From Flavobacterium rivuli WB 3.3-2 = DSM 21788 (GTDB lineage: Bacteria; Bacteroidota; Bacteroidia; Flavobacteriales; Flavobacteriaceae): a stretch of 64,000 bases of DNA. The notes below the pieces were generated by a model that was not told the DNA's origin, did not search any database, and saw only the letters and a program-made list of their open reading frames with translations. The translations under genes and the position numbers were made by a program. How positions within the stretch are numbered: position 1 is the first letter of the stretch; each line of letters opens with the position of its first letter. The DNA lies in the NCBI RefSeq assembly GCF_000378485.1, contig NZ_KB899967.1, positions 620,001 through 684,000 of the forward strand, in the 5' to 3' direction. Shown here piece by piece: positions 7,084 to 16,294 of this stretch.

Positions 7084-9690
7084 TTGGCTTCTAAAGAAAA
7101 GACTGCAAAAGAAACCCCATTAATGAAACAGTATAACGCCATTAAGGTTAAATACCCTGATGCCTGCCTGCTGTTTCGCGTAGGCGATTTTTATGAAACC
7201 TTTGGCGAAGATGCCGTAAGGGCAGCCGGCATACTGGGAATAGTACTTACAAAACGAGGAGCAGGCAGCGAAACCGAAACTGCGCTTGCCGGTTTTCCGT
7301 ACCACTCGCTTAACACCTATTTACCCAAGCTTGTAAAAGCAGGCCTGCGTGTTGCCATTTGCGATCAGCTGGAAGACCCTAAGATGACAAAGACCATAGT
7401 AAAACGTGGTGTTACAGAACTTGTTACTCCCGGGGTATCTATGAACGATGAGGTGCTGCACAGCAAATCGAACAACTTTTTAGCTTCGGTTTACTTTGGG
7501 CGAAAAAGCCTTGGCATCTCTTTCCTCGATGTATCTACCGGCGAATTTTTAACAGCACAGGGCAATGAGGAGTATATAGATAAGCTGCTGCAAAACTTTA
7601 GCCCCAGCGAAGTCCTTGTTTCTAAAAATGAGAAAGGCACTTTTAGGGATGCATTTGGCGAGAACCACCATACTTTTTACCTGGAAGACTGGGTATATAA
7701 AGAAGACTATGCTTTTGAGAGCCTTACCTCCCACTTTGGCACCAATTCCCTTAAAGGTTTTGGCGTGGAAGAATTGCAGGAAGGTATTATAGCGAGTGGT
7801 GCTGTGCTATATTATTTATCTGAAACGCAGCATAACCGCGTGCAGCACATAACATCCATTCAGCGTATTGCAGAGGATGCGTATGTGTGGATGGACCGTT
7901 TTACCATTCGTAATTTAGAACTTTACCAAAGCCCAAACCTTAACGCCGTAACATTGCTCGATGTTATAGACCGCACCCTTTCACCCATGGGCAGTCGCCT
8001 GCTTAAACGCTGGCTGGCGCTCCCGCTTAAGGATGCCAATAAAATACGTGCTCGCCATGAGGTGGTAAGCTACCTAAAAGACAATAAAAGTACGCTGCAA
8101 AAAATACAGCAGCAAATAAAACAAATATCCGATTTAGAGCGGCTTATCTCTAAAATAGCTACCGGTAGGGTTTCTCCCCGCGAGGTAATGTACCTTAAAG
8201 ATTCTCTCGATGCTATTGTACCTATAAAAAAACTGGCTTTAGAGAGCCCTAACGACGCCCTTAAAGCCATTGGCGACAGCCTGCACTCCTGCGACCTGCT
8301 GCGCGAAAAAATACGCACAACCCTGCACCCCGAAGCTCCCGTTGCCATAAGCAAAGGCAACGCTATTGCACACGGCATTCACCCGGAACTTGATGAGCTG
8401 CGTGCCATTTCTTTCTCGGGCAAGGAATATCTGGAAGGTATAGAGAAACGGGAATCAGCAGCTACCGGGATAGCATCGCTTAAAATATCTTTTAATAATG
8501 TATTTGGGTATTATATAGAAGTTAGAAATACACATAAAGACAAAGTACCTGCCGAATGGACACGCAAGCAAACCCTTGTGAATGCCGAGCGTTACATTAC
8601 CGAAGAACTTAAGGTATATGAAACAAAAATTCTTGGGGCTGAGGAAAAGATACACCATTTAGAAACACAGTTGTTTGACCAGCTTGTGGCGTGGATAAGC
8701 ACCTACATAAAACCGGTACAGCTTAACGCCAGCCTTGTGGCACAAATGGACTGCCTGGCATCGTTTACCCAACTGGCTATAGAGAATAAATATGTATGCC
8801 CGGAAATTGATGAAAGCCATGAGCTTGACATTAAAGAAGGCCGCCACCCGGTTATAGAAAAACAACTACCGGTGGGTACACCCTACATTACTAACGATGT
8901 GTACCTGGACCGCGACAGCCAGCAGATAATTATGATAACGGGGCCCAACATGTCGGGTAAATCGGCCATACTGCGGCAAACGGCACTTATAGTGCTGCTG
9001 GCACAAATGGGAAGTTTTGTACCCGCAAAGGCAGCACGACTTGGTGTGGTAGACAAAATTTTTACCCGCGTGGGCGCATCAGACAATATATCTATGGGCG
9101 AATCTACCTTTATGGTAGAGATGAATGAAACGGCGAGCATCCTTAACAACCTTAGCGACCGGAGCCTTATATTGCTTGACGAAATAGGCCGTGGCACGAG
9201 TACATACGACGGCATCTCTATAGCGTGGGCCATTGCCGAATTTTTGCACGAGCACCCTGCACAGCCTAAAACGCTGTTTGCCACGCACTACCATGAACTT
9301 AACGAGATGCAGGACATTTTTACCCGCATCCAGAACTTTAATGTATCTGTAAAAGAACTTAAAGATACTGTACTGTTTATACGCAAGCTTGTAAAGGGCG
9401 GCTCTGCACACAGCTTTGGTATACATGTAGCCAGGATGGCCGGCATGCCGCAAACAGTAATACAAAAGGCGCAAAAACTGCTTAAAAAACTGGAGAAAGA
9501 CCATAGTGGCGAGGCTCTGGGTGCTATTAAGGCACAGGCTAAAGACGAGCTGCAACTAAGCTTTTTTAACCTGGACGACCCGTTGCTGGAAGAGATAAAG
9601 CAGGAAATAATGAACCTTGACATAAACACCCTTACCCCGGTAGAGGCATTAATGAAGCTTAACGAGATAAAAAGGATGCTTGTTAAATAA
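7084..9690 (+). CDS. mutS: DNA mismatch repair ATPase MutS
   Basis: This 868-residue protein recognises mismatches and small loops and starts methyl-independent mismatch repair with MutL. The mismatch-reading motif GDFYETF is at about residues 37-43. Connector, core and clamp domains follow. The ABC-type ATPase has Walker A GPNMSGKS (about 621-628), signature [10 protein letters not shown] and Walker [13 protein letters not shown] (about 694-705). A helix-turn-helix C-terminus completes a full-length family member. The start is TTG at 7084. An in-frame stop at 7045-7047 leaves no upstream ATG, and the first in-frame ATG (7123) would lose residues 1-13, including the conserved KETPLMKQY region. 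Confidence 0.95.
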   Translation: MASKEKTAKETPLMKQYNAIKVKYPDACLLFRVGDFYETFGEDAVRAAGILGIVLTKRGAGSETETALAGFPYHSLNTYLPKLVKAGLRVAICDQLEDPKMTKTIVKRGVTELVTPGVSMNDEVLHSKSNNFLASVYFGRKSLGISFLDVSTGEFLTAQGNEEYIDKLLQNFSPSEVLVSKNEKGTFRDAFGENHHTFYLEDWVYKEDYAFESLTSHFGTNSLKGFGVEELQEGIIASGAVLYYLSETQHNRVQHITSIQRIAEDAYVWMDRFTIRNLELYQSPNLNAVTLLDVIDRTLSPMGSRLLKRWLALPLKDANKIRARHEVVSYLKDNKSTLQKIQQQIKQISDLERLISKIATGRVSPREVMYLKDSLDAIVPIKKLALESPNDALKAIGDSLHSCDLLREKIRTTLHPEAPVAISKGNAIAHGIHPELDELRAISFSGKEYLEGIEKRESAATGIASLKISFNNVFGYYIEVRNTHKDKVPAEWTRKQTLVNAERYITEELKVYETKILGAEEKIHHLETQLFDQLVAWISTYIKPVQLNASLVAQMDCLASFTQLAIENKYVCPEIDESHELDIKEGRHPVIEKQLPVGTPYITNDVYLDRDSQQIIMITGPNMSGKSAILRQTALIVLLAQMGSFVPAKAARLGVVDKIFTRVGASDNISMGESTFMVEMNETASILNNLSDRSLILLDEIGRGTSTYDGISIAWAIAEFLHEHPAQPKTLFATHYHELNEMQDIFTRIQNFNVSVKELKDTVLFIRKLVKGGSAHSFGIHVARMAGMPQTVIQKAQKLLKKLEKDHSGEALGAIKAQAKDELQLSFFNLDDPLLEEIKQEIMNLDINTLTPVEALMKLNEIKRMLVK

Positions 9691-9769
9691 GATAGTAAAA
9701 AAGTTTACATTTTAAGGCAAACGTTATCAGAAAGTTATGTTTTTAATGAAAAAATATTTAGAAAAACGC

Positions 9770-9799
9770 TTGCCAGTCTCGAAAACAGCCGTATATTTG
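9770..9799 (+). promoter_or_regulatory. Promoter of the tRNA cluster
   Basis: TTG at 9770-9772 and TATATTTG at 9792-9799 are separated by 19 nt, a full match to the Bacteroidota consensus. The first tRNA begins 38 bp downstream. Confidence 0.8.
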
Positions 9800-9837
9800 C
9801 ACCCGTAATAACAACGAAACGTTCTTTTACTTTTAAT

Positions 9838-9910
9838 GCGAAAATAGCTCAGTTGGTAGAGCGCGACCTTGCCAAGGTCGAGGTCGCGGGTTCGAATCCC
9901 GTTTTTCGCT
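9838..9910 (+). tRNA. tRNA-Gly (GCC), copy 1
   Basis: The 73-nt cloverleaf has acceptor arms GCGAAAA and TTTTCGC, discriminator T, D arm GCTCAGTTGGTAGAGC, anticodon GCC in the loop of CCTTGCCAAGG, and T arm with GGTTCGAATCCC. CCA is not encoded. It is identical to the copy at 10059-10131. Confidence 0.96.
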
Positions 9911-9926
9911 CAGATTTACCTTCAAT

Positions 9927-10012
9927 GCTCGAGTGGTGGAATCGGTAGACACGCTGGACTTAAAATCCAGTGGGTAGCAATGCCCGTGCGGGTTCAAGTC
10001 CCGCCTTGAGTA
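9927..10012 (+). tRNA. tRNA-Leu (UAA)
   Basis: This is an 86-nt class II tRNA. The acceptor stem pairs GCTCGAG with CTTGAGT, using two G-U pairs, and has discriminator A. The anticodon loop CTTAAAA gives UAA. A long variable arm (GGGTAGCAATGCCC) and T arm GGTTCAAGTCCC are present. It sits 16 bp after the first tRNA-Gly, in the same transcript. Confidence 0.95.
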
Positions 10013-10022
10013 CAAAGTATCA

Positions 10023-10050
10023 AAAGCTTCAATTTATTTTGAGGCTTTTT
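10023..10050 (+). terminator. Terminator-like hairpin between tRNA-Leu and the second tRNA-Gly
   Basis: AAGCTTCAA pairs with TTGAGGCTT (one G-U) around a short AT loop, followed by a run of T. It may end or reduce transcription before the second tRNA-Gly. Confidence 0.7.
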
Positions 10051-10058
10051 TTATGACT

Positions 10059-10131
10059 GCGAAAATAGCTCAGTTGGTAGAGCGCGACCTTGCCAAGGTC
10101 GAGGTCGCGGGTTCGAATCCCGTTTTTCGCT
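10059..10131 (+). tRNA. tRNA-Gly (GCC), copy 2
   Basis: This 73-nt gene is identical to tRNA-Gly copy 1 at 9838-9910, with the same GCC anticodon. It follows a terminator-like hairpin and is followed by a second one. Confidence 0.96.
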
Positions 10132-10148
10132 CACATTTATTGTATTAA

Positions 10149-10180
10149 AAAAGCCTTAACTATGTTGAGGCTTTTTTTAT
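10149..10180 (+). terminator. Terminator of the tRNA cluster
   Basis: AAGCCTTAAC and TTGAGGCTT pair around a small loop and are followed by seven T residues, as expected for an intrinsic terminator. Confidence 0.75.
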
Positions 10181-10237
10181 GGATTGTAGTTGAGAAGATT
10201 ATATAAAATAAGTATCATATAGCTGCTGTTATTGGGC

Positions 10238-10552
10238 TTATCCGTCACAATAAATAATCATGTCATCTTTACTTTTATCATAGATAAACAAATATCCAAA
10301 ATAGCACCCTGCGAGGTAAAAATCACCCTTACGATTCTTATAAACCGTAGGGTAATCAACACTATCTTTATTATTAAGAAAAATAATCTCAGAGCCATTA
10401 AGCTTAAAGTCCTGATTACAAGAAATAGGATCGCCTAAATTTCGACCTCTTTCATTGAGCCACGACGTTTCTACCCTTTCAGGCATCCACAAAAACCTGT
10501 CGATAATTAGTAATGATATAAGTACTAAAACTATTATTACTTTTCTTTTCAT
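10238..10552 (-). CDS. Hypothetical protein with N-terminal membrane anchor
   Basis: I do not recognise this 104-residue protein. Residues 4-22 (KVIIVLVLISLLIIDRFLW) form one membrane segment or uncleaved signal. The rest is a small soluble domain with three Cys residues (CNQDF, AGCYFGY and YCDG near the C-terminus) and aromatic, beta-rich composition. It is a single gene between the tRNA cluster and a T9SS gene. It could be real, but homology is not visible to me. Confidence 0.6.
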   Translation of the reverse strand: MKRKVIIVLVLISLLIIDRFLWMPERVETSWLNERGRNLGDPISCNQDFKLNGSEIIFLNNKDSVDYPTVYKNRKGDFYLAGCYFGYLFIYDKSKDDMIIYCDG

Positions 10553-10887
10553 TATTTGCGATTATAATTACACGGGGTTAATGCGGCAAAGTAGGGAAAT
10601 TGTTTTTTAACTAAGTATAATTTTATGGATAAGCCAAAAGTGGATGATTCGCAGTTGTTAGTAGCTGCACTACTGTGCTTACTCCGATGAAACACCCTGT
10701 AAACTTTTACCTTTTCATGCACGGTAACTTTCCTTTATATTAGCAATAATCATTTATTTTTTAAATGCATTTTAAGATTTATTGTCAAAATCATAATTGT
10801 CATTAATTTTAAAATTATCGCCAAATATGTTAATTTTATTGTCCCTCCTTATTTTTACAACCACAGCATCTATACACCTTATCATAT
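10553..10887. other. Gene-free AT-rich spacer
   Basis: This 335-bp stretch has no ORF of note, no clear hairpin terminator and no convincing promoter. It separates the hypothetical gene (transcribed leftward) from the 3' end of the large T9SS gene. I see nothing functional in it. Confidence 0.5.
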
Positions 10888-13800
10888 TCACCTCAACAAT
10901 GAAAAGTGCCCTTTCACTACCCTGCCATCCGGTAAGGTAAGCACGTACCAATAATCGGTTGCAGGCAGTGGATTACCTTTAAAGGTACCATCCCATCCCG
11001 GGCCATTACGGTCTACATTACTGAGCAATTTACCATAGCGGTCGTAAATGTATAAAGTGCTATTAAAATAAGCAGACCCATTAAGGCCGGCAATCCTCCA
11101 GTAATCGTTGGCAAGGTCGCCATTAGGTGTAAAATATTTAGGGATAGAAAGTACGGCAACCTGTTGTTTTGTTATACCACATCCCTGGCTGTCGTACACA
11201 TACAGTGTGTGCAGCCCGGCATCTACGTCTTTAAAATATGGTTCTGCCTGCCATGGCCCGTTTGGCTTATCAAGGCTGTACAGGTAGGTAGTGGTTACCC
11301 CTCCCGCAGGCGATACTACAACGGCAACCGTATTGGTATCGCGCAGGTCTTCTACAACAACATTGTTAATAACAGCAACATTGCCGGGCACTACGGTTAT
11401 GGTACGCACCTTACCGCAGGGCGTATCAGGATAGGTAATATCTGTAACTGTAACGGTGTAAACCCCCGGCTCATTAACGCTAATAGTAGCCGTAACAGCA
11501 CCTGTAGACCATGCAAAACGTAAATTTGTTCCTCTTAACCCGGCATCAAGCGTTATATAATCGCGGGTGTTAAGGCATACCACATCGGTATCGGTAACAT
11601 CTATATCAGGCAACGGATATACATCTAATATTATTTCCTGCAGGGCAGTACAATCATTATTTGTCTCTATACGTGCATACACACTCTGGCGGTTAGAAAC
11701 TGTGGTAGTGTACGTGCTGCTTACAGGGTTTTGCTCTAACAACGCGTCATTTTCGGAAGCATAATATACAACCGAATTTGCCGGTGTCTCAATATTAAGG
11801 CTCGTCAGTTCAAATTCTGCCAGGCCATCTTCTGTACCGTCATCATCGCAGCGCGCAAGGCTTAAAGCGGCTACTGTATTTGCAGTAACCTGTAGCGTTA
11901 ATGGCAATATCCTGTAACATCCGGTAATGGTATTAGTAGCCTTAGCCGCTATTTGCTGTGGGTTTGAGGTATTTGTGAAAGCTCCGGCAATAACATCGTT
12001 ATCATTTTCGGCATCAGTTACAGAGTTGTAATAGGTTACAATAATGTCCGGATTATCATTAGTAAACTGCGCATCGGCCTGGGCAAGGTTAAATTGTGTA
12101 AATCCATCAGGATTTGTACCAAGGTCGCATTGTACAAGCACTGCCAGCTGATTATTTACAGGCAGGGCATTAACCGCAAGTGTAACAGGTACTATCCCGA
12201 AACATGCCGGATAAGTATCATTAACAATACGGGCATACACAATTTGCGAACCCGGTGTGGTATTATAAAAGCTTTGCTGCAGCATACTGCCGGCTGTTTG
12301 CGCCTGTGCAGCAGCCTCACTACTATAATAAGTTGTTGTAAAACCGGCAGCCTGTACTAACTGTGCAGTAACGTTAGCAAGTATAAAGGTTGCCTTGCCG
12401 TTTGTATCGTCGCCATCCTGTACATCATCACATATACCAAAGGTAGTGTTACCCAGAACAGGCGTATTAGATGCGGTAATTTGCAAAGTTGTTACAGCGT
12501 AGCAATTAGTGTTACTATTATTCTGAACCCTTATATAAAGCACTTGCGGGTTTGTAATGTTGGTATAAATTGCAGGCAGCGGTTGCTGCATGGCATCGGC
12601 ATCCTGCTGGCTTGCAAAATAGCGCACTGTAAAATTGTCTGCGTTTTGTGTGCCAAGCACAGTTGGGGTAACTGCGGCCAGATTAAAATCGGCAAAGCCA
12701 TTATTATCAGGGTCACACTCTGTAAGCGGTGCAGGGGCATTAGCTACAGGCATGGCACTAATAGTTATTGTTTTTTGTATGGTTTCTGTTTCTCCTGCAC
12801 GGGTTATAGCAGCTGTAACATTATAATCTCCAGGGGTTGCGTAAAGGTGCTGTGGCGCATCCTGGGCAGAAGTTACAGAACCCTCGCCAAAATTCCATAA
12901 AACAGCATCGTAAGTAGTACTTACCTGAAGCCTGAAATCTGTAGGCACGCCCTGGCAACTGCCGGTAGCTATAATATTTGCATTAAAAAGGGACGTAATA
13001 AAAGGTGGCAGACCAAATATAGATATAGAGCCTGCCGGCAAAGGCACATCCTGAGTTCTGTAACCGCATAGTACTCCATCCTCTTCAGGGTTATTTATTA
13101 CATCTATGGCAGTGCCTCCATTTACGGCGCGGTAAATTTTTCCGTTAGGGCCAAGCTGTAATGATGTAGAGCTTTGGTTTGAAGACAGTAAAACTTCTGA
13201 TGAAGGTATATTTGTATTTAGCAGATCAAACTGTACAACCCTGCCTAGGTTTTCGCGTTCATCATAAGATGCATACAGTTTTTTAGCTAATGGCGAAAAC
13301 TCCAGACCGTAAGGGTTCATGCTGTCTTTTACAAGCACCGGGTTAGATACCTGGCCCGTAGCATTATTAAAATTATATAGGTAAACAACACCATTATTAA
13401 CAGCAAGATCTGTAACAGTGCCTATTTGCTGGTGTGCAATTGCAATATACTTTCCATCTGGCGATGCTTTTATACAGCCTATAGCATTGCGGCGATAGCC
13501 ACTTACGGGTACTACTGGGGTAATTTGTGTTACAATGGGAGTTTCGGCAACGCCATTTTGCCCTACAAAAAAAGAGTAAAATTTATCTATAAACTGGGTT
13601 ACAACCCAAAAGCCGGTACCGTCGAGATTTTTTACGGCAGTTACCTTTTCAGAGCATTTGTATTTTGCTTCGTCTGTAATATCAGGATTATAAGTATACA
13701 ATTGCACATTGCGGGTAGTAATATCGCCAATACTGCCATTAGTACCTGTAATAGACAAATCTACTACAGAGTAATTAAGCCCGTTATTAAAACCATCATC

Positions 13801-14244
13801 GCTGTTGGGCACAGTCTCGCCATTGCCATAATCTCCGGTAAACTGGTTGGGGTAAACAGCAGCGTTAAGATGGTGGGGTTCATCTACCGTAAAAATATAG
13901 TAAATATTAGGGTCGTTCTTTTTAGGTAGTATAATTGCCGACTGCGTGCTTGACGGATCGCCCAACAACCCTGTACCCCCAAAATAATTACCATTAGGCA
14001 TTAGTACATGGTTACGGTCCCATACGCTTCGCCCATCGGTATAAAATAAAAGATTGCCCTCAGTATCAGATATAGAGCTGCAACCCTCGTTGGTATTCAT
14101 ACGGCTGCCGCTAAGCGGCACTACAGAGCCATCGTTTAAAAACTGTATACCGGCACCCCTGCCAAAGTACCAGTTGTTAGCTTCCTTTTGGGCAAATATG
14201 GGTATTGTAATAAAGAATAGGAATAATAGGGTATAATTTTTCAT
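10888..14244 (-). CDS. Large T9SS type B surface protein with beta-propeller and PKD-like region
   Basis: This 1118-residue protein has a signal peptide (1-18, cleaved after FAQ). The N-terminal ~400 residues begin ANNWYFGRGAGIQF and contain propeller-like blades such as GNLLFYTDG, SPDGKYIAIAHQQ and GPNGKIYRAVNGG. A PKD-like segment (LWNFGEGSVTSAQDAPQHLYATPGDYNVT) is at about 450-495. Several repeats beginning with LxxCDxxxDG follow, with the YY(S/A)SxxxA pattern. The last ~85 residues (YFTPNGDLANDYWRI... KGHFSLLR) are the gliding-type C-terminal domain used as the type B T9SS signal. It ends in the same KGHFSLLR as the T9SS protein at 1797-3926. Probably a secreted or surface adhesin-like protein; the ligand is unknown. 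Confidence 0.88.
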   Translation of the reverse strand: MKNYTLLFLFFITIPIFAQKEANNWYFGRGAGIQFLNDGSVVPLSGSRMNTNEGCSSISDTEGNLLFYTDGRSVWDRNHVLMPNGNYFGGTGLLGDPSSTQSAIILPKKNDPNIYYIFTVDEPHHLNAAVYPNQFTGDYGNGETVPNSDDGFNNGLNYSVVDLSITGTNGSIGDITTRNVQLYTYNPDITDEAKYKCSEKVTAVKNLDGTGFWVVTQFIDKFYSFFVGQNGVAETPIVTQITPVVPVSGYRRNAIGCIKASPDGKYIAIAHQQIGTVTDLAVNNGVVYLYNFNNATGQVSNPVLVKDSMNPYGLEFSPLAKKLYASYDERENLGRVVQFDLLNTNIPSSEVLLSSNQSSTSLQLGPNGKIYRAVNGGTAIDVINNPEEDGVLCGYRTQDVPLPAGSISIFGLPPFITSLFNANIIATGSCQGVPTDFRLQVSTTYDAVLWNFGEGSVTSAQDAPQHLYATPGDYNVTAAITRAGETETIQKTITISAMPVANAPAPLTECDPDNNGFADFNLAAVTPTVLGTQNADNFTVRYFASQQDADAMQQPLPAIYTNITNPQVLYIRVQNNSNTNCYAVTTLQITASNTPVLGNTTFGICDDVQDGDDTNGKATFILANVTAQLVQAAGFTTTYYSSEAAAQAQTAGSMLQQSFYNTTPGSQIVYARIVNDTYPACFGIVPVTLAVNALPVNNQLAVLVQCDLGTNPDGFTQFNLAQADAQFTNDNPDIIVTYYNSVTDAENDNDVIAGAFTNTSNPQQIAAKATNTITGCYRILPLTLQVTANTVAALSLARCDDDGTEDGLAEFELTSLNIETPANSVVYYASENDALLEQNPVSSTYTTTVSNRQSVYARIETNNDCTALQEIILDVYPLPDIDVTDTDVVCLNTRDYITLDAGLRGTNLRFAWSTGAVTATISVNEPGVYTVTVTDITYPDTPCGKVRTITVVPGNVAVINNVVVEDLRDTNTVAVVVSPAGGVTTTYLYSLDKPNGPWQAEPYFKDVDAGLHTLYVYDSQGCGITKQQVAVLSIPKYFTPNGDLANDYWRIAGLNGSAYFNSTLYIYDRYGKLLSNVDRNGPGWDGTFKGNPLPATDYWYVLTLPDGRVVKGHFSLLR

Positions 14245-14365
14245 TAAAATGCAATTATATCAAAATTAAAGTATTTTAGCTTACCTGCATTAAAAGATGC
14301 TTTTATATTTACCTCGAAAATATATGCTTTTACCTCAAATTAAAGCTCCCACACATAATTATAGC

Positions 14366-14373
14366 TATTTTTG
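14366..14373 (+). promoter_or_regulatory. Promoter -7 element of the histidine kinase gene
   Basis: TATTTTTG matches TAnnTTTG and lies 16 bp before the ATG at 14390. This supports starting the kinase there and not at the upstream in-frame ATG at 14297. No clear -33 TTG is seen. Confidence 0.5.
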
Positions 14374-14389
14374 TTTATTATACCCGCAA

Positions 14390-15472
14390 ATGGCAACAAA
14401 ACCACAAAACTACGTACTGCATATATTAGGATGCCTCTTATTTATAAGCATTCCCATACTTTCATCTCCTGATCTTGATTCAAACAGAGAACTGTTCGAT
14501 CTTGCCCCTTTTCGCAGTAACTTCCTGGCATACCTGCTATTGCTTGGTTTTTTTTACTGCAATTACCTGTACCTTATACCGCGTTTTTATTTTACCCACA
14601 AATACCTTCTTTTTTTTATAGGCATTGCCCTTTGCTTTGTTGCGGTTTCTTTTTTGCCAAACCTGCTCATGCCCGACATGCGTGATGTTATACCCATGCC
14701 CAATATACACAGCATACCCTCTACCGACGATATACCGGGAGGTATGACACCCGATGGTATAAGACCTAACGGGGCTACACGCTTTTTCTTTTTGCCCTCT
14801 ATGCAGGGTGGCTCGCTATTGCAGTTTTTACTGGTATTTTCTCTATCCTTTTTTTTGAGGGTAAACCAGCGCCTGGCCCATATACAAAGCGAAAAACTTA
14901 AAACAGAGGTATCTTACCTACGCGCCCAGATAAATCCGCACTTTTTGTTTAACACCCTTAACAGCCTGTATGCTCTGGCACTCGAAAAATCGGATGCAGC
15001 GCCCGAAGCTATTTTAAAATTATCGTCTATGATGCGCTACGTTGTTACAGAGAGTGGCCGCGACCGTGTAGCGCTCGACAATGAAATTAATTACATTAAA
15101 AATTACATTAACCTGCAACAGCTTCGCATGGATGGCAACATCCCTTTTACCTTTACCGTTACAGGCAATACTGCAGGCAAAAATATTTCGCCTCTACTGC
15201 TTATACCTTTTATAGAAAATGCTTTTAAGTATGGGCTTAACCCCGAAGAAAACAGTAATATTGCTATACATATAAATATTACAGATGTACAACTGGAGCT
15301 TAAAGTAAAGAACAACAATGTAAACATAAGCCTGCCACCCGACGAGGAAAGCGGCCACGGCATTACCAACACCCGCCAGCGGCTTGAATTCTTATACCCT
15401 GAAAAGCATAAATTGCATATCTTTGATGTAGAAGAATATTATGAAGTACAACTAATACTTACCCTGGTATGA
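14390..15472 (+). CDS. LytS-type sensor histidine kinase
   Basis: From the ATG at 14390 the protein has 360 residues. Four membrane segments are visible (about 8-24, 45-63, 72-93, 141-157), with an extracytoplasmic loop rich in Pro, Met and Asp between the third and fourth. The cytoplasmic His_kinase domain has the H-box QINPHFLFNTLNS with the phosphoacceptor His184, an N-box LLIPFIENAFKYGL, and a short G-box GHGITNTRQRL. These are the features of the LytS/YehU family. The stop codon overlaps the start of the response regulator gene (ATGA at 15469-15472), so the pair is translationally coupled. No signal is predictable from the sensor part. Confidence 0.92.
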   Translation: MATKPQNYVLHILGCLLFISIPILSSPDLDSNRELFDLAPFRSNFLAYLLLLGFFYCNYLYLIPRFYFTHKYLLFFIGIALCFVAVSFLPNLLMPDMRDVIPMPNIHSIPSTDDIPGGMTPDGIRPNGATRFFFLPSMQGGSLLQFLLVFSLSFFLRVNQRLAHIQSEKLKTEVSYLRAQINPHFLFNTLNSLYALALEKSDAAPEAILKLSSMMRYVVTESGRDRVALDNEINYIKNYINLQQLRMDGNIPFTFTVTGNTAGKNISPLLLIPFIENAFKYGLNPEENSNIAIHINITDVQLELKVKNNNVNISLPPDEESGHGITNTRQRLEFLYPEKHKLHIFDVEEYYEVQLILTLV

Positions 15473-16149
15473 TAAAAGCAATAGCAATAGACGATGAGCC
15501 ACTTGCGCTAAAAATTATTGCACACTTTTGCAGCCAGGTAGACTATATTTTGCTTGAGAAAACGTTTACCAAAACCGACGAGGCATTACAGCACCTTACA
15601 AAATTTCCTGCCGACCTCCTTTTTCTGGATATACAAATGCCGGGAAAGAATGGCCTGGATTTTTACCGCATGCTCGGCCCCGAGGTTATGGTTATTTTTA
15701 CAACTGCCTATAGCGAATATGCTGTAGAAGGGTTTAATGTTAATGCTGTTGATTATTTATTAAAACCTTTTTCTTTTGAACGTTTTTTAAGCGCAGTAGA
15801 GAAAGCTTTAAAAGAAAAAAAATCGCGGCAGTTAACACCTGCAAATAACCATTTGCTTATTCGTGCCGATTACAAACTGCACCGCCTGGAGCTGGACGAT
15901 ATATTGCTTATAGAAGGCTTGGACGATTATATACGTATACACCTTAAAGGTAAAAGCCCCATAACTGCAAGGCTTTCTATGAAAAGTATACTGGAAAAAC
16001 TGCCATCGCCCGATTTCATCCGCGTACACAGGTCGTATATTATACCCGTTAAAAAAGTTAAAAGCCTTTACAATAAAACCATACAGATAGAAGATTTCGT
16101 AATTCCTGTAGGCGACACCTATAAAGATAGTGTGAACAGGCATTTTTAG
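15469..16149 (+). CDS. LytTR family response regulator
   Basis: This 226-residue protein has a receiver domain (about 1-118) with acidic pocket DDE at residues 8-10, phosphoacceptor Asp54 in LFLDIQMPGKNG, and the switch Thr in IFTTAYSEYAVEGF and Lys in LLKPFS. A LytTR DNA-binding domain follows (about 130-226) with LIEGLDDYIRIHL, MSKSIL-like and FIRVHRSYIIP motifs. It is coupled by a 4-bp overlap to the kinase and completes a two-component system. The next gene, a metalloprotease, could be a target, but there is no direct evidence. Confidence 0.93.
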   Translation: MIKAIAIDDEPLALKIIAHFCSQVDYILLEKTFTKTDEALQHLTKFPADLLFLDIQMPGKNGLDFYRMLGPEVMVIFTTAYSEYAVEGFNVNAVDYLLKPFSFERFLSAVEKALKEKKSRQLTPANNHLLIRADYKLHRLELDDILLIEGLDDYIRIHLKGKSPITARLSMKSILEKLPSPDFIRVHRSYIIPVKKVKSLYNKTIQIEDFVIPVGDTYKDSVNRHF

Positions 16150-16294
16150 CATCTATGCTTCACAGCAACAGATTGTTAAGCAAACATTTAACAACTTATG
16201 CCGTCCTGATTATTAATTTAACTCAAAACTTTTTTTCTTTGGGTTGAATTATAATAACTTGCGAGACTTTTTATTAAACTTTTATCAACCCAAA

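Noticed and set aside
9833..10015. 60-residue minus-strand ORF
   Set aside because: It is antisense to the tRNA-Gly and tRNA-Leu genes; such ORFs are a known false call.
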